DNA from: Prunus persica
Taxonomy: Eukaryota > Streptophyta > Magnoliopsida > Rosales > Rosaceae
Length of the DNA: 64,000 nt
Direction of reading: 5' to 3'
Assembly: GCF_000346465.2 (NCBI RefSeq)
Contig: NC_034011.1
Coordinates: 16,951,018 to 17,015,017 of the forward strand
Shown here: positions 1 to 11,044 of the stretch, one piece after another
Position numbering within the stretch: position 1 is the stretch's first letter
Layout of the letters: each line of letters starts with the position of its first letter
Made by a program: the position numbers and the translations under genes
Notes under the pieces: generated by a model
Database searches by the model: none
What the model saw: only the letters and a program-made list of their open reading frames with translations
Told to the model about the DNA's origin: nothing

Positions 1-503
1 AATTGAAAAGAGGGAATGGATTCAATCCAGTACAATAATTTTCCCTTTGTGCCTTAACTTGTATTTGGTTAGAGAGTGAAATAGGGCTGATGGGATCTGG
101 CTGGGGGTGGTGGTGGACATCGAAGAGGAACATGAGCTCTGGAGAGGTTGTGGCGAGCTTGTGTTGTTGGGGGTGGGCATGTGGGTGGGGGAAGAAGGAA
201 AGACATAACACAGAGGGAGACGAGGTGGGTGGTGGTGAGTGGTGGGTTATGTGTGGTTAGCTTGAGAGAGAAAGATCAAAGATCATTTGCTTAATATTAC
301 AGGAGCTGAAATTAAATTCACAAATTTTCTATTTTGTTTTTTATTTTCTGTTAACTTCTTAATTTCAATTATCAAAAAATCTTAATTCAGTAAGGATAGA
401 ATAGGAAAGAGAAAGAATAAAAAAGAACAAAATTAATTAAAAAGTATTAAAAAATAAAAAGGAGTGTAAGTGGAGAAAAGAGGAGTGGGAAAATCGGCTC
501 CCT
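1..503. other. Left edge, outside the duplicated block
   Basis: No gene is supported here. The first 250 bases are purine-rich on this strand (GGTGG and GAGAGA runs), which read from the other strand look like a CT-rich 5' leader of the kind common upstream of plant genes. The rest is AT-rich. Similarity to the right-hand duplicated block begins only near 504, at the shared string TAATTTTATTGTCAT, so this stretch marks the left breakpoint of the duplication. Confidence 0.5.
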
Positions 504-670
504 AATTTTATTGTCATATAGTACTTAATTAATAATGTTTTCTAATTATTTATTAATTAATAATATTGCCAGACCACATGGCACCATATGAGTGGGTTTA
601 CGTGGTATATCTATTTTCACATAAGCAATTAATAGATTTGTTAACGGCAAAAGTGACTCGATAAACTAAA

Positions 671-893
671 GGGAGACTTTGGAAAAACCCAAAGGAGAGA
701 GAAAATTTTTAAAAGAAGCAAAAATGGACAAAATTACCCTTATTTATTTTTTAATTTCCTAAGAAATCCTTTACATTTGCATGTCTTTGGTTTGAAAGTT
801 GAGAGGTTATTCTGTCTTTTTTGAAAAAGCTTTGGCTTTTTCCAAAAGTGAAAGTTTTTTTATGGGTAAAACCTAAATTTACTTAAACCTAAA
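671..893 (+). mobile_element. 223-bp dispersed repeat, present only in left copy
   Basis: The right duplicated copy reads straight from ACTAAA to ACCTTAATT near 59397, whereas here 223 bases interrupt the same context. The insert is flanked by ACTAAA and CCTAAA, a possible imperfect target duplication. A clear reverse-complement copy lies at 20071-20287 in the intron of ankyrin pseudogene A. No long terminal inverted repeats are obvious. It behaves like a small non-autonomous element of unknown class. Confidence 0.6.
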
Positions 894-1032
894 ACCTTAA
901 TTAAATAAAAAAAAAAGAACATCCTTCATCTTCTTCCCCAAACCCTAGCACCCTACCATCTCCTCACTGCCACCCACCCCCACCGACCGTCACCCATGTC
1001 CACCGCACCCTCTTGGCGTTGCCGCCCATCCC

Positions 1033-1035
<3 letters not shown>

Positions 1036-1089
<54 letters not shown>
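1036..1089. repeat. (CT)n microsatellite
   Basis: About 27 uninterrupted CT dinucleotides. The right duplicated copy has only short, broken CT runs at the equivalent place near 59545-59582. The array sits just 5' of the lectin-like remnant, where a CT-rich leader would lie. Confidence 0.95.
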
Positions 1090-1093
<4 letters not shown>

Positions 1094-1101
1094 AACACGG
1101 G

Positions 1102-1377
1102 TTGGGTTCTGTCGCCGTTGAATTTGACACCCTCAGGGACGTTGCGTTCAAACTCCAACTTCATTTCAAACACCCAATCTCCCACTGTCCACATGTCCTA
1201 AGCTCTCTCATGTCATTTCCTCCTCTATATCCTCACCTTTCCACCACATTTCCTTATCTTGCCTCTAGTTCAAGCTCTCTCTTCCCTCGACGACGACAAC
1301 CCCATTGTTCAACAAGTCATCCATCTCATATCAATGGGAACCACATCGGGTTGGATTTGAACTCCATGATGATTTGA
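1102..1377 (+). pseudogene. L-type lectin domain remnant (left copy)
   Basis: An open frame contains GSVAVEFDTLRDVAFK near its start and INGNHIGLDLNSMM near its end. Legume-lectin domains of L-type lectin receptor kinases have VAVEFDT and then NGNHVGLDLNS separated by only a few residues, so both halves are recognisable, but about 55 unrelated residues lie between them. There is no signal peptide, kinase domain or remainder of the lectin fold. I read this as a gene fragment broken by inserted sequence, in a position that would be intronic for the ankyrin-PGG gene. The rest of the frame is low-complexity Ser/Pro-rich, so a chance or chimaeric frame cannot be ruled out. Confidence 0.4.
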
Positions 1378-2430
1378 CTAGCCCATCCTCATTGAATCCC
1401 TTCTTTCCATCTCGCTTTCTCCTTCTATGCCTTCGAATTCGCCTACCCAATCAACGCCACCAAAAACTGCTCGCCAAATCCTTGCATTCGATACCACGCA
1501 GCTTGTTCTCCCCAAACCCTTGCAATCGTTAAGTCTTGAGGGAAAGTAAGATTTTGAGAGTAGAGAGACGAAGAATGAGTTTTGATACTTACGAGATTGA
1601 GCTCGAGTGGGTTTAGATTGGTCAAATTTTTTGAGGCAAAGTTTAAAATTTTTTGGTGTGATTGGAATTGAGTAAAAGGCATCAGTCCTTAAAACTTTTA
1701 CCAAAAAAAACTTGAAATATATATGGCATCAGTTTAAATATCGATTGATGCTACTTCATTGGCAAGGATTGCCAAGCATTAGTAGCGAGGTCTTTATAAA
1801 CCTATGGTCCTCCTATTACTTATGGAACTAGTGCCTTAAGAGACTAACAACATCGGTTTCTGAGTTTACCGATGCCTATCAACTGATGCCTAAAGTGAAT
1901 TTTGACATAGTGAAATATGGTAAAATATCATATGGAATTAAGGGAACTCAATAGGAACTTTATTATTGTGGTAAATACTAACCCAATTCACCTAATCTAG
2001 ATTAGGTCAATGACTAAAATATAGCATCTAATTTTACAATAATGTAATTAAAAAACCTCAAAATCACACACATTCTCGGCCACCTCCTCTGCCACCACCA
2101 CCTCCAACTGGAGACCAACTCCGGCGCCCTTTATTCATCCTAAAAAATAGAACATTTTGTGTACTTTAGGGCACTCAAACCTTCCGTCAAATGAGGAAGC
2201 CTCAACCACAAACCACAAACCAACTTTATTTTTGTGATATTTGTTCAATTACACAATATTTATATTAAAAGACGGTTTTTTTAGAAGAAAAAAATTATTT
2301 AATCAATACCGATTCGTGCACGATTTGTACCGAATTCCTCATACTCTAGAGTCATATAAATAGATCAATTTAAACTTACAAAAATTTATATGTTTTAAAC
2401 CCTTATGTATATTATATTTTTATTTTTTAG

Positions 2431-2717
2431 GTATATACAATAGATTCTGCAATGTAGTGTATATTTTTATGTTATTCTTATATTGGTATGTAGACTTATA
2501 CAATAGAAATTGCAATGCAGTGTGTATTTATGTGTTACTTATATATTGATAATTTTAGACTTAGAGAATAGAAATTGCAATGCAGTGTGTATTTTTATGT
2601 CACTTTTATATTGGTTTTGTTTAGGCTTTTAGAATAGAAAGGGCAATGCAACTTGTATTTTTATGTTATTATTGGTATACTTAGGCTTTTATAATAAAAC
2701 TACAATGCAGTGTGCGT
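2431..2717 (+). repeat. Tandem array, about 66-bp unit, 4 to 5 copies
   Basis: Each unit contains an AATAGAAA...GCAATGCAGTGTGTATTTTTATGT-type core followed by an AT-rich spacer and a TTAGACTT or TTAGGCTT box. The units are degenerate. The same array is present in the right duplicated copy, so it predates the duplication. A poly-A tract follows at about 2738-2753. Confidence 0.75.
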
Positions 2718-3301
2718 CTTTTTTATCTTCATATTTAAAAAAAAAAAAAAAAACATTTTTTAATTAAATTAAATGAAAATGGTGTCACATGACAATTGGT
2801 GGTGGGGTGGTGGCCGGAGATGGTGGTCAATGAGTGGCAGCGAAGGATGGCAGTGGTGACTAGTGTCGGCGGTGGAAGAGGGCGTTGGCTGGTGGCGGTT
2901 GGTGGCAGGTGGCAATGGGGGTTTATAGTGGTGCCAAAAATAAGAAGGGAAAAGGACAAAAACATAAATGTTAGTCATGCCTATAGGTGTAGCACATGGG
3001 CTTACTCATTGACCTTTAACGAAACAAAATTTAAAACTAACTCACCTAGCCCAAAACAAAAATTGGCCATCATATACTAATTATTAAAGTTTTTTTTTTT
3101 CATCACTATACACTAATTTTTTTATAGAATTAATACATTTGACACTCTAAATTCGAGACAACTACAATTTAGATTTTATTCACCATTATTATTGTTTTTT
3201 GAGTTGGGATTAATTTTTGATGCTACACCTACATGCACGATTCTTATGCCATGGTTTCAAGCAGCAAAGTTTTCAATATAATAATAATACGAGTTACGCA
3301 G

Positions 3302-4144
3302 GTGATACCTGCTGTGAAAGAAGAACCAAATGGCGTGATCCAGTTATATTCCTCAGAGAAAAATGCAAGAGACTCGAGCAGCCTACCTGAACTTGATCAA
3401 ATTTTGGTTGAGCCAGGTATGGAAACAAAAAGAACTCCTGCCGCTGCTGTTCAGATTCAGCAGCACACAGCAATAGCAACAGCTTGGTGGCTGATAAATA
3501 GACTGGTAAATTGCTTGGAATACCCAAAAACTTGGTTGGAAGAGACACGCAGCATGCTGATGATTGTGGCAACCATGATATCGACTACAACTTTCCAAGC
3601 TGCAGTTAACCCACCTGGTGGTGTTTGGCAAGAGAATAATACAAATAGTAGCGCTAGAGGCACTACTTATTGCACCCAAAATAACATATGCTTGGCTGGA
3701 ACTTCAGTGGCAGGCAGCGCCTTCCCCAAAGAATTCCTCGCGTTCGTAACATTCAATACCATCTCGTTTCTTGCTTCTCTCAGTGTCAACCTTTTGCTTG
3801 TTGGCTGATTTCCCCTCCGGAATCGCGTAATTATGTGGCTTTTATCAATGGCCATGTGTCTCACTCTCACTTCTATGGCGTTCACCTTTTTACTGGCTTC
3901 CCTGTTGGTGGTTCCAAATACTGACATCCTCGTTTCACAAGGAGTTAGATCCCGTAAATCCGCTGTGTTGGTTTGGATTGCGTTGCTTCTAACCATCGCT
4001 TTAATCCACACCATTCGCCTAATCATTTGGTTGTCAAGGAAGTTGTGGGGCAGGTTCAAGCATAAGATCCCAAAAAGCCTCAGGAAAGTGGTTGATAGTT
4101 TGGTGGATAGTTCGAGAGCACGTCACCGTACCAACAAATTCTGA
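3302..4144 (+). pseudogene. PGG-domain last exon of ankyrin gene, left copy, premature stop
   Basis: This is the terminal exon of an ankyrin-repeat/PGG membrane protein, the family that includes ACD6-like and ITN1-like plant proteins. It starts after the acceptor CGCAG and reads VIPAVKEEPNG onward. The PGG hallmark NPPGGVW and the first two hydrophobic segments are intact. Codon 169 is TGA (3806-3808) where the right copy has GGA, a two-base difference (AG in the right copy, CT here). The remaining two membrane segments and the basic tail stay open to 4144, so the stop is the only visible lesion. By eye the exon differs from the right copy at about 6 of 843 bases. Its ankyrin exons must lie to the left of the window. 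A product ending at the stop would lose two of four membrane segments. Confidence 0.85.
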
Positions 4145-4196
4145 GGAGAATATACGCCTGTTGTTTCCTTGTGTGTTGAAGGAACTACACCGGATT

Positions 4197-4364
4197 GCTA
4201 AAGTAAACTATCTATTTGACGATGGTGAATGTGTTTAACAAGATCCAGCTGGTTGTGTTTGCCTTAATTTGCTTTAATTTGCTAAAGTAAACTATCTATT
4301 TGACGATGGTGAGTTGTGTTTGCCTTAATTTGCTTCTGTTAGAATTTGTTAAGAGTGAGTCAGA
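4197..4364 (+). repeat. 84-bp tandem duplication in 3' region
   Basis: The unit GCTAAAGTAAACTATCTATT followed by GACGATGGTGA occurs at 4197 and again at 4281. The right duplicated copy has it once (near 62637), so the doubling happened in the left copy after the segmental duplication. It lies 50 bases beyond the PGG-exon stop codon, probably in 3' UTR. Confidence 0.85.
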
Positions 4365-4410
4365 ATGATCAGTTTGTTTACTAATCTGAAATCTATTTTT
4401 ATTTCCTCCA

Positions 4411-4436
4411 TATATATATATATATATATATATATA
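4411..4436. repeat. (TA)n microsatellite
   Basis: Thirteen TA dinucleotides, shared with the right copy (62767-62783), which is shorter and followed by CACACA. Confidence 0.95.
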
Positions 4437-5039
4437 AACATAGTCCTCTTCTACTGAGGGACACCCTTTAGGGTCCCCTACAAACATTTTTTCAACAATC
4501 CAAACAATCTATTTTTTTAGTATACATTCATAGATCATTCTTGCAAAAACTTAGACAAATCGGAAACCGTTTCAATATCCAATTGTGTCATACAAAATTA
4601 ATGAATAAGGTGCTTCAAGAAAGTATTAAAATTTCAGTAATTCAATTTATGGTCAAATGATATCAAATTCAAGTGATTTTTTTTTTGTAGAGATGATCTA
4701 TGATCTTTGAATGAGTCTCTACAAAATAGATGGTTTGGATTAGTGAAATACAATACGGAGGTTTTTGTACTAGCTCAATTTTAACTAAAACATAAAGAGC
4801 ATGAATGTGGATGCTCTAAGCTTTGCTTAGCAATTAAGCAAGTACAAAGACAAGAGATTTAGACACGCCGCTTTGGGAAGGAAAACTGAGAGGAGAGTGA
4901 AATATTTATCGGGGAGAGTGAAATATTTTATCAGGTTGAGAAAATGTAAAATTTTAGGTCAAGTGATGCAAAAGTTAATATAGAAATGCAAAGTTTCATA
5001 ATACGAGGGTTTTGATAAAAACGGCCCTAGTATAGCAAT

Positions 5040-6046
5040 TAATATGACACGATGCATGTAGAAACCAACGTGGCTGATAATAATGTCAAACGACTTTTAG
5101 TATTCAGAAATTGTCGTGGTTATTTACAATTTTACACGACAAAAGTGTATTTTTGCGGACGTGGTATATTGAGTTAATATGACACTCTTTATGAATAAAC
5201 CACCGTGGTTATTTACAATTTTACATGATATAATTTGGGTTCCAACTCTAAGTCAAGTCGCATATGCCCTTGGCTCTCTCTACTTCTTTAAAGGTTCGGA
5301 TTTGGGTGGGAGGTAATAGTTTGGATGTTGGTATGTGTGTGTCTCTCTCACCTCTCTGAAGGTCCAAAATATTGATGACACACACATCACCAACTTCCAA
5401 AATATTGTATTTCCCATATTGGTGGTTCAATTGTGATGAGGAACATAGCTCCCAGTGGTAAGATTTCATATCTCTAAGGATACGACAGTTTTACATATAA
5501 ACCATCGTGTCTTTACTCTATACTTGTTATTTTGTTGATCTACCGTTGTAGGTTACCAAAACCCGGAAAATAAATCTTTAAAAGTAATACAAATTTCAGA
5601 CGACGGTAGTCATAGAACGACAATTGTGTAAAGGAAATAGAGATGAAGGTATTTTTCAATTAACGAGGTGGATTCCTATAGTATTATACGACGCTCATTG
5701 CAAAGAAACCGACGTGGTTAGGTCAAACAACCCAATGCTATATTCTACAATAACGAAGTGGTAAATTACATTTACCACTACCATTTATTTATACACACGA
5801 TCGTGGTGTACTAACTTAATACATTGCGACGTGGATATTTTTACATTTAGACATCGTTATCTACGCTACTAGTGCTGTGGTTCGCTGTAACTTTATATGA
5901 CAGTAATGTTATAAATACCGTCGTAGTACATGAGGACGTCATACGTCGAGAAATTTATTTTCATGGTCGTGGTATATGACATTAATACAACTCCGATTTC
6001 CAAACGTCGTTGTCTTTAATTTCTACGTCGGTAGCTTCACACCCAC
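5040..6046. repeat. Cluster of short CGTGGT / CGTCGT motifs, possible transposon end
   Basis: More than a dozen short motifs of the form ACGTGGT, CCGTCGTAG and ACGACGGT, often followed by TATATGACA or TTTACAATTTTACA, recur in both orientations. Dense short repeats on both strands are typical of subterminal regions of CACTA and some other DNA transposons, but I find no terminal inverted repeat. The first 600 bases occur in both duplicated blocks (here and near 63400-64000). A non-repetitive stretch at 5245-5470 separates two groups. No coding sequence is supported. Confidence 0.45.
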
Positions 6047-6563
6047 TGATAGGACCCGTCCTAAATTTCTTGGATTTGGCGACGAATCCTGTGGTTTTTC
6101 CGCTATCAATGCCGGACCCATTTCGGCAGAGTCTCCCTTGAAAAATTGACATTTCCCAAAAAAATTCAACCTGTTAAACACAAAAAGATAGTCCCAAACA
6201 ACAGCATACACAATGTAGAAACATGCAATGTACAAAATAGACCTCCTTACATCCAACCCTGTCGTAGGCGATAACATAACAATACTAAAGAATTCCAGTT
6301 TACAAACGCAATAAATTTCAATAGAAATAAAAATGATTAAACGTAGCCTTATAGAAGTCTAGGGCTTGGTAGTACAAGTCACATATCGGCCGCTCGTTTC
6401 AAGTCTAGCTGTTGCATGGGGTTCACTTTGCAAAATCCAAGGGGAGAAGTTGTATAGTAGTGTAGCTCAACAAAAATAAAAATGATTAAACGTAGCCCTA
6501 CAGAAGTCTGGGGCTTAGTAGCGCAAGTCACGTATCGGCCGCTCGTTTCAAGTCTAGCTATTG
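6047..6563 (-). mobile_element. Truncated LTR of the Tekay-related family
   Basis: It begins TGATAGGACCCG, the + strand end of the LTR family whose full copies are at 46489-49436 and 51414-54173, and it contains the family motif CGGCAGAGTCTCCC. An 89-bp segment is tandemly repeated with a spacer (6326-6414 and 6474-6563), each carrying GTATCGGCCGCTCGTTTCAA or a close variant. The element is cut off where the next LTR begins. No coding region is present. Confidence 0.7.
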
Positions 6564-7760
6564 TGACAGGATCCGACCCAAATTCAACTTCGGAATATGA
6601 GTCGAACCCAGTGTGTATCCAACACCTGGCAGGTGTCGGGCACATTTGACCAAATTGCCCTTCTAACTAAGACTAAAAATCCTTTTAATGTTTGCCTTCT
6701 GTCGAAAATTCGGTAGAGTCTTCTCTGCAATTCGCTCATTTCCCAAATTTTCACCTGTGCAGAATGCAACTCATATATCCACAATTGTTCGGCATGCATC
6801 AAACAAACAACTTGGATTGACCTCAGCCCTCTTTATACCAAGTAAATCATTCTACCAATTGAAACTGGTCTCAACTTAGAACAACATAAATACATTATCA
6901 AGTTCCAAAATAACTTAACTGGACAAACTTTCAGCACTTAAACTTGTGGCTATACCTAGTAACTTTAGATTGCCTATGTACCCTTAACAAGAGATCAAGC
7001 CACACGTAGTTCTTTCAATATGCTTGCAAAATAATTCTATTTCTCATGTTAGTGATAAGCTCACCATTATTCACAAGTTCTAAAGTATATACTTTTCAAA
7101 TTTTCCAATTCTCAGAACAGTTCATACTCAGAACATAAGTAGGCCACTCATTGAACTTCCTCTAACTCATAAATAAATTTTTATATTATTGGTTTGTATA
7201 TATAAAATAAAAATAAAAATAAAACCAACAAGCTCCGAAGACACTTTTATCCTTTCCTTCGAAACTCACATAAGGCTCATTATATATATATATATATATA
7301 TGTCAACAACTTAATTGGTATATATATATATTTTCCTCTTTGTGTAAAACAAACTCACCGCTTAAGAAAATAATGGTGATCTGCATAAAATCCTTAAAAC
7401 TTGTAAACATTCATTCCTTGTCTCATAATATCAAGAAAATAGATATTAAAACCTTTGCCCATAAAATACCAAAATAAAATCCTTAATTTTAGTTTAAAAC
7501 ATCTCAAAACTTAAATTCTCTCCACCTAGGCGTACCCCTATTCCTGATCCGTCAATTCCCTTGATACTGTCAATTCGAATATTATTTTGTCAATTCCTGT
7601 AATAATCCGTCAATTCCTTGTGTCGCATTATATGATACATCCTCGCAGGCCTCGATAACACAAAGTCAATCCGAGCCACATTCCTTGCAGGCCTCGGGAA
7701 CACAAAGTCTACCTGAGCCGCATTCCTCGCAGGCCTCAGGGGACCTTTAGTCAATCTTGT
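6564..7760 (-). mobile_element. Second truncated LTR, nested against the first
   Basis: It starts TGACAGGATCCGACCC and has the family boxes CACCTGGCAGGTGTCGG and CCTTCTGTCGAAAATTCGG, then the box TAGTAACTTTAGATTGCC also seen at 24056. Near its end is a minisatellite of about 45 bp with CTCGCAGGCCTC and CAAAGTC cores (7633-7760). Similarity to the family stops there, so roughly half of a 2.5-3 kb LTR is missing. An AT dinucleotide run lies at 7281-7300. Confidence 0.65.
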
Positions 7761-8611
7761 TGTGAATTATGAACTAACTCACTCCCCTTTAGACCTTGTT
7801 GTTGATGGACTTTGGACAAACTCAGTGATGGATGAGTCTTACACATACACAGAAAATTAACAAAGCATAGATGACACAAGTGTTTATAGAGGTTCAACAA
7901 TTTGCGTACATCCTCTTGGTGATCCCCTTGAGAAACTTCACTTATGGTGATAGGTTACCACTTTGGTTTACAAAAGAAAACCTCCTTAGAACTCTACCCT
8001 CACAATCTATTTCTCTCACACCCTTTGCTCAACACTTGATACACTTGAAAGACTCTCTCTTTCTCTTGGATTCTCTGCACTCTCTAGCTTCCAGCTACTT
8101 AGCCTCACCTTTGCTGTCATGCTTCATCTTCCCTTTTATGTACAAGCCTTTGGACTAGAGAAAGGGCTGCAGCTTCCCCCCTGCAATTAAGGCTTTAGTC
8201 AACTATCATAGACCATAGCTTTAGGCAAGTCATTAATACCTATGCACCAGCCATCCTATGCCTTCACATCAGCCACCCTTTCTAGAGCCAAAGAGTAGGT
8301 ACTCTTTGAAACAAGTCAACAATCACCCATCAGTGTTGTCTTCACCTTTCCAGCAGCTTGCCAACACTCACTTAACTCAGAAGTGACCCAAAAAGTATTT
8401 GCAAGACAGTAGAAAGCGATAACACATGAAAAGATAGTTTGAAAATGCGTGACAAACCAAAACCACACGACTGGAGCGACAGTCGCCAAGACCCAGCAAT
8501 CGGTCGCTTTTGCACAATTTCAAAATCTTCCTCCCAGCTTGAAAAATGACCGGTCGCAAGTTCCCAGCGACCGGTTGCTTTCCCCAATCCTTGTATCCTT
8601 AGGTGAGCCAA
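7761..8611. other. Unclassified repeat-like DNA, no gene
   Basis: The stretch includes ACACAAGTGTTTATAGAGGT, a phrase I associate with plant retrotransposon LTRs, then pyrimidine-rich sequence. From 8440 there are CGACCGGTCGC-like words just before the Athila pol remnant. Short open frames here have no recognisable domain. I cannot assign a family. Confidence 0.35.
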
Positions 8612-8621
8612 TTTTCCTACA

Positions 8622-10538
8622 AGGGAAGCCCAAAGGAGGCTGAATCCGGTGATGAAAGAAGTCGTTAAGAAGGAAATTTAGAAGCTTTTGGACGTGGGAA
8701 TTATATACCCCATTTCGGATAGCAAGTGGGTGAGTCCCGTCCAAGTTGTTCCCAAGAAATCCGGAATTACCGTTGTGAAGAATGAAGACAATGAGTTGGT
8801 GCCTCAAAGAATTCAAACGGGTTGGAGAGTATGCATAGATTATAGAAAGCTCAATACCACGACACGTAAGGATCACTTTCCGTTACCATTTATTGATCAA
8901 ATGCTTGAGCGTCTTGCAGGTCATAGTCATTATTGCTTCTTGGATGGATACTCCGGATACAATCAAATTGCCATAGCTCCAGAAGATCAAGAAAAGACCA
9001 CCTTCACCTGTCCATTTGCGCTTAGGTACCTCCTCCAAAAGAAGGACGCCAAGCCCCGACTAATTAGGTGGACTCTCTTGCTTCAAGAATTTGATTTGGT
9101 GATTAAAGACAAGAAAGGGAGTGAAAACGTGGTGGCTGACCATTTGAGTAGGCTGGCGCAAGGATCCAATGAAGAAGAGGACGTGCTTCCTCTACGTGAA
9201 AGTTTCCCCGATGAGCAACTCTTCACCCTCGAAGCCAAGGACCCTTGGTACGCTGACATTATCAATTATAAGGCTTCAAAACTGATTCCAAAGGATCTCA
9301 CTCGCGCTCAAAAGGATAAGCTTGTAAAAACAAGTAGGTGTTATGTTTGGGATGATCCATACTTATGGAAATATTGTCCAGATCAGATTGTTAGAAGGTG
9401 CGTATCTGAATCTGAATTGAACTCTATACTTACCTTTTGTTATTCATCTGCATGTGGTGGACATTTTGGTACTAAGAAAACAGCCCTTAAAGTATTGCAA
9501 TGTGGTTTTTATTGGCCTAGCTTGTTCAACGATGCATATACTTATTGTTCCACATGTGATAGATGTCAAAGAACCGGTAACATTAGCTCTAGGAATCAAA
9601 TGCCTTTAACGCCTATCCTTATTGTTGAAATATTTGATGTGTGGGGCATTGATTTTATGGGACCATTCCCTTCCTCTTATGGCTTTATTTACATTCTCCT
9701 TGCTGTTGACTATGTCTCTAAATGGGTGGAAGCAATTCCTACCCGGACTAATGATTCAAAAGTTGTTTTGAGTTTTGTGAAGGACAACATCTTTTCTAGG
9801 TTTGGAACACCAAGAGCCATTATCAGTGATGGAGGCACTCACTTTTGCAATAGGTCATTTGAGGCACTTTTAAAGCGGTATGGAATTACACATAGGGTCT
9901 CGACACCTTATCATCCCCAAACAAGTGGACAAGTGGAGATTAGTAATCGAGAAATCAAGCAAATCTTGGAGAAAACCGTGAGCCCTACGAGAAAGGATTG
10001 GAGTTTGAGACTTAATGAAGCATTATGGGCATATAGGACAGCTTACAAAACCCCCATTGGTATGTCTCCTTTTCGTTTGGTTTATGGTAAAGCATGTCAC
10101 CTTCCGGTTGAACTTGAACATAGAGCATTTTGGGCAATCAAGAAATTCAATTTCGATATGAAAGAGGCTGGAGATGCAAGGCGTCTCCAAGTGAATGAAT
10201 TGGATGAGATGAGGAATGATGCCTATGAGAGTGCACGGATTTAGAAGGAAAAGACGAAGGCATTTCATGACAAAGCCATTCAAAGGAAGACCTTTGAAAT
10301 AGGGCAGAAAGTCTTGCTCTTCAATTCACGCCTCCGGCTATTCCCAGGTAAGTTACGTTCTAGATGGTACGGTCCTTTTGTTGTTACTAATGTTTTCCCT
10401 CACGGTGCAGTTGAGATTCAAAATGACAAGACGGGAAACATATTCAAGGTGAACGGACATCGCTTGAAGCCATACTATGAATCTTTTGAGCTTGGAAAAG
10501 AGAGCATGCACGTGGATGCACCACCCCCCATCTATTGA
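8622..10538 (+). pseudogene. Athila pol remnant (RT / RNase H / integrase)
   Basis: Reading starts at RRLNPVMKEVVKKE and meets an in-frame TAG at 8679. From 8688 a 518-codon frame holds the RT start ([25 protein letters not shown]). At about residue 110 it jumps in frame from TTFTCPFA to [11 protein letters not shown] near the RNase H end ([11 protein letters not shown]), so the YxDD catalytic block is deleted. Integrase follows. Its zinc module keeps GGHF and CxxC, but the usual first His is Tyr ([10 protein letters not shown]). The core has D at about 322 (GIDFMGPF), D at 381 (ISDGGTHF) and E at 416 ([11 protein letters not shown]). An in-frame TAG at 10242 separates the integrase C-terminus ([21 protein letters not shown]), which ends at 10538. 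The element cannot be autonomous. Confidence 0.9.
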
Positions 10539-11044
10539 TTAATCATCTAAAGAACAGCGTCTAGCTCACGACTATAAAGAAGCGCTTCTTGGGAGGCAAC
10601 CCAAGCATTCTTAACTTTTGTTTTCGTTTTTGTTTTTAGTTTATGTGTGATTTCTCGTAAATTTTCATATTTTTGTTTTTGTTATGTTTTATGTTATCAA
10701 ACTATGGATTTTGTGTTCCAAAGATAAATTTTCGCATTTTTATAGCCCTAGGGTGTTTGCAGCATGTTTCAAATGTGTTACAGAAGTGTTTTTGGTCATT
10801 GGCTGAGTTTAGATACCAGAAAACAGAAAAATAGCTTTTATGTTCTTAGTTTGGTCAAAACTAGAATTTCTGCCTAATTTATTTTTTTGCTGTTTTTCAG
10901 GTCAATCTGATGCCACCAATATGTTTAGAATGGTTATTCTGATGATTTGGACCAGGTTTGGGGGTCTCCGGTGGCCTACATTATGTTTTAGGACGATTTG
11001 AAGCTACCTAAAACACACAAAAAAGGCAGCTGCTGTTTTGCCCA

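Larger units (their letters stand above)
504..5640 (+). repeat. Left copy of a segmental duplication
   Basis: This stretch matches 59232-64000 in the same orientation and in the same internal order: lectin-like remnant, 66-bp tandem repeats, GGTGG-rich block, PGG exon, (TA)n, then CGTGGT-type repeats. Offsets run from about 58.7 kb at the left to 58.4 kb at the PGG exon because of small insertions. Similarity is still present where the right copy reaches the window end, so 5640 is only the last position that can be compared. By eye the copies differ by several percent upstream of the PGG exon and by about one percent from the exon onward. Confidence 0.9.

Noticed and set aside
964..1201. Open frames across the (CT)n tract at 1036-1089
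   Set aside because: They are Ser-Leu or Glu-Arg dipeptide frames generated by the microsatellite.
8372..8611. Short frames just upstream of the Athila pol remnant
   Set aside because: No similarity to gag or any domain was seen, and the frames overlap on both strands.
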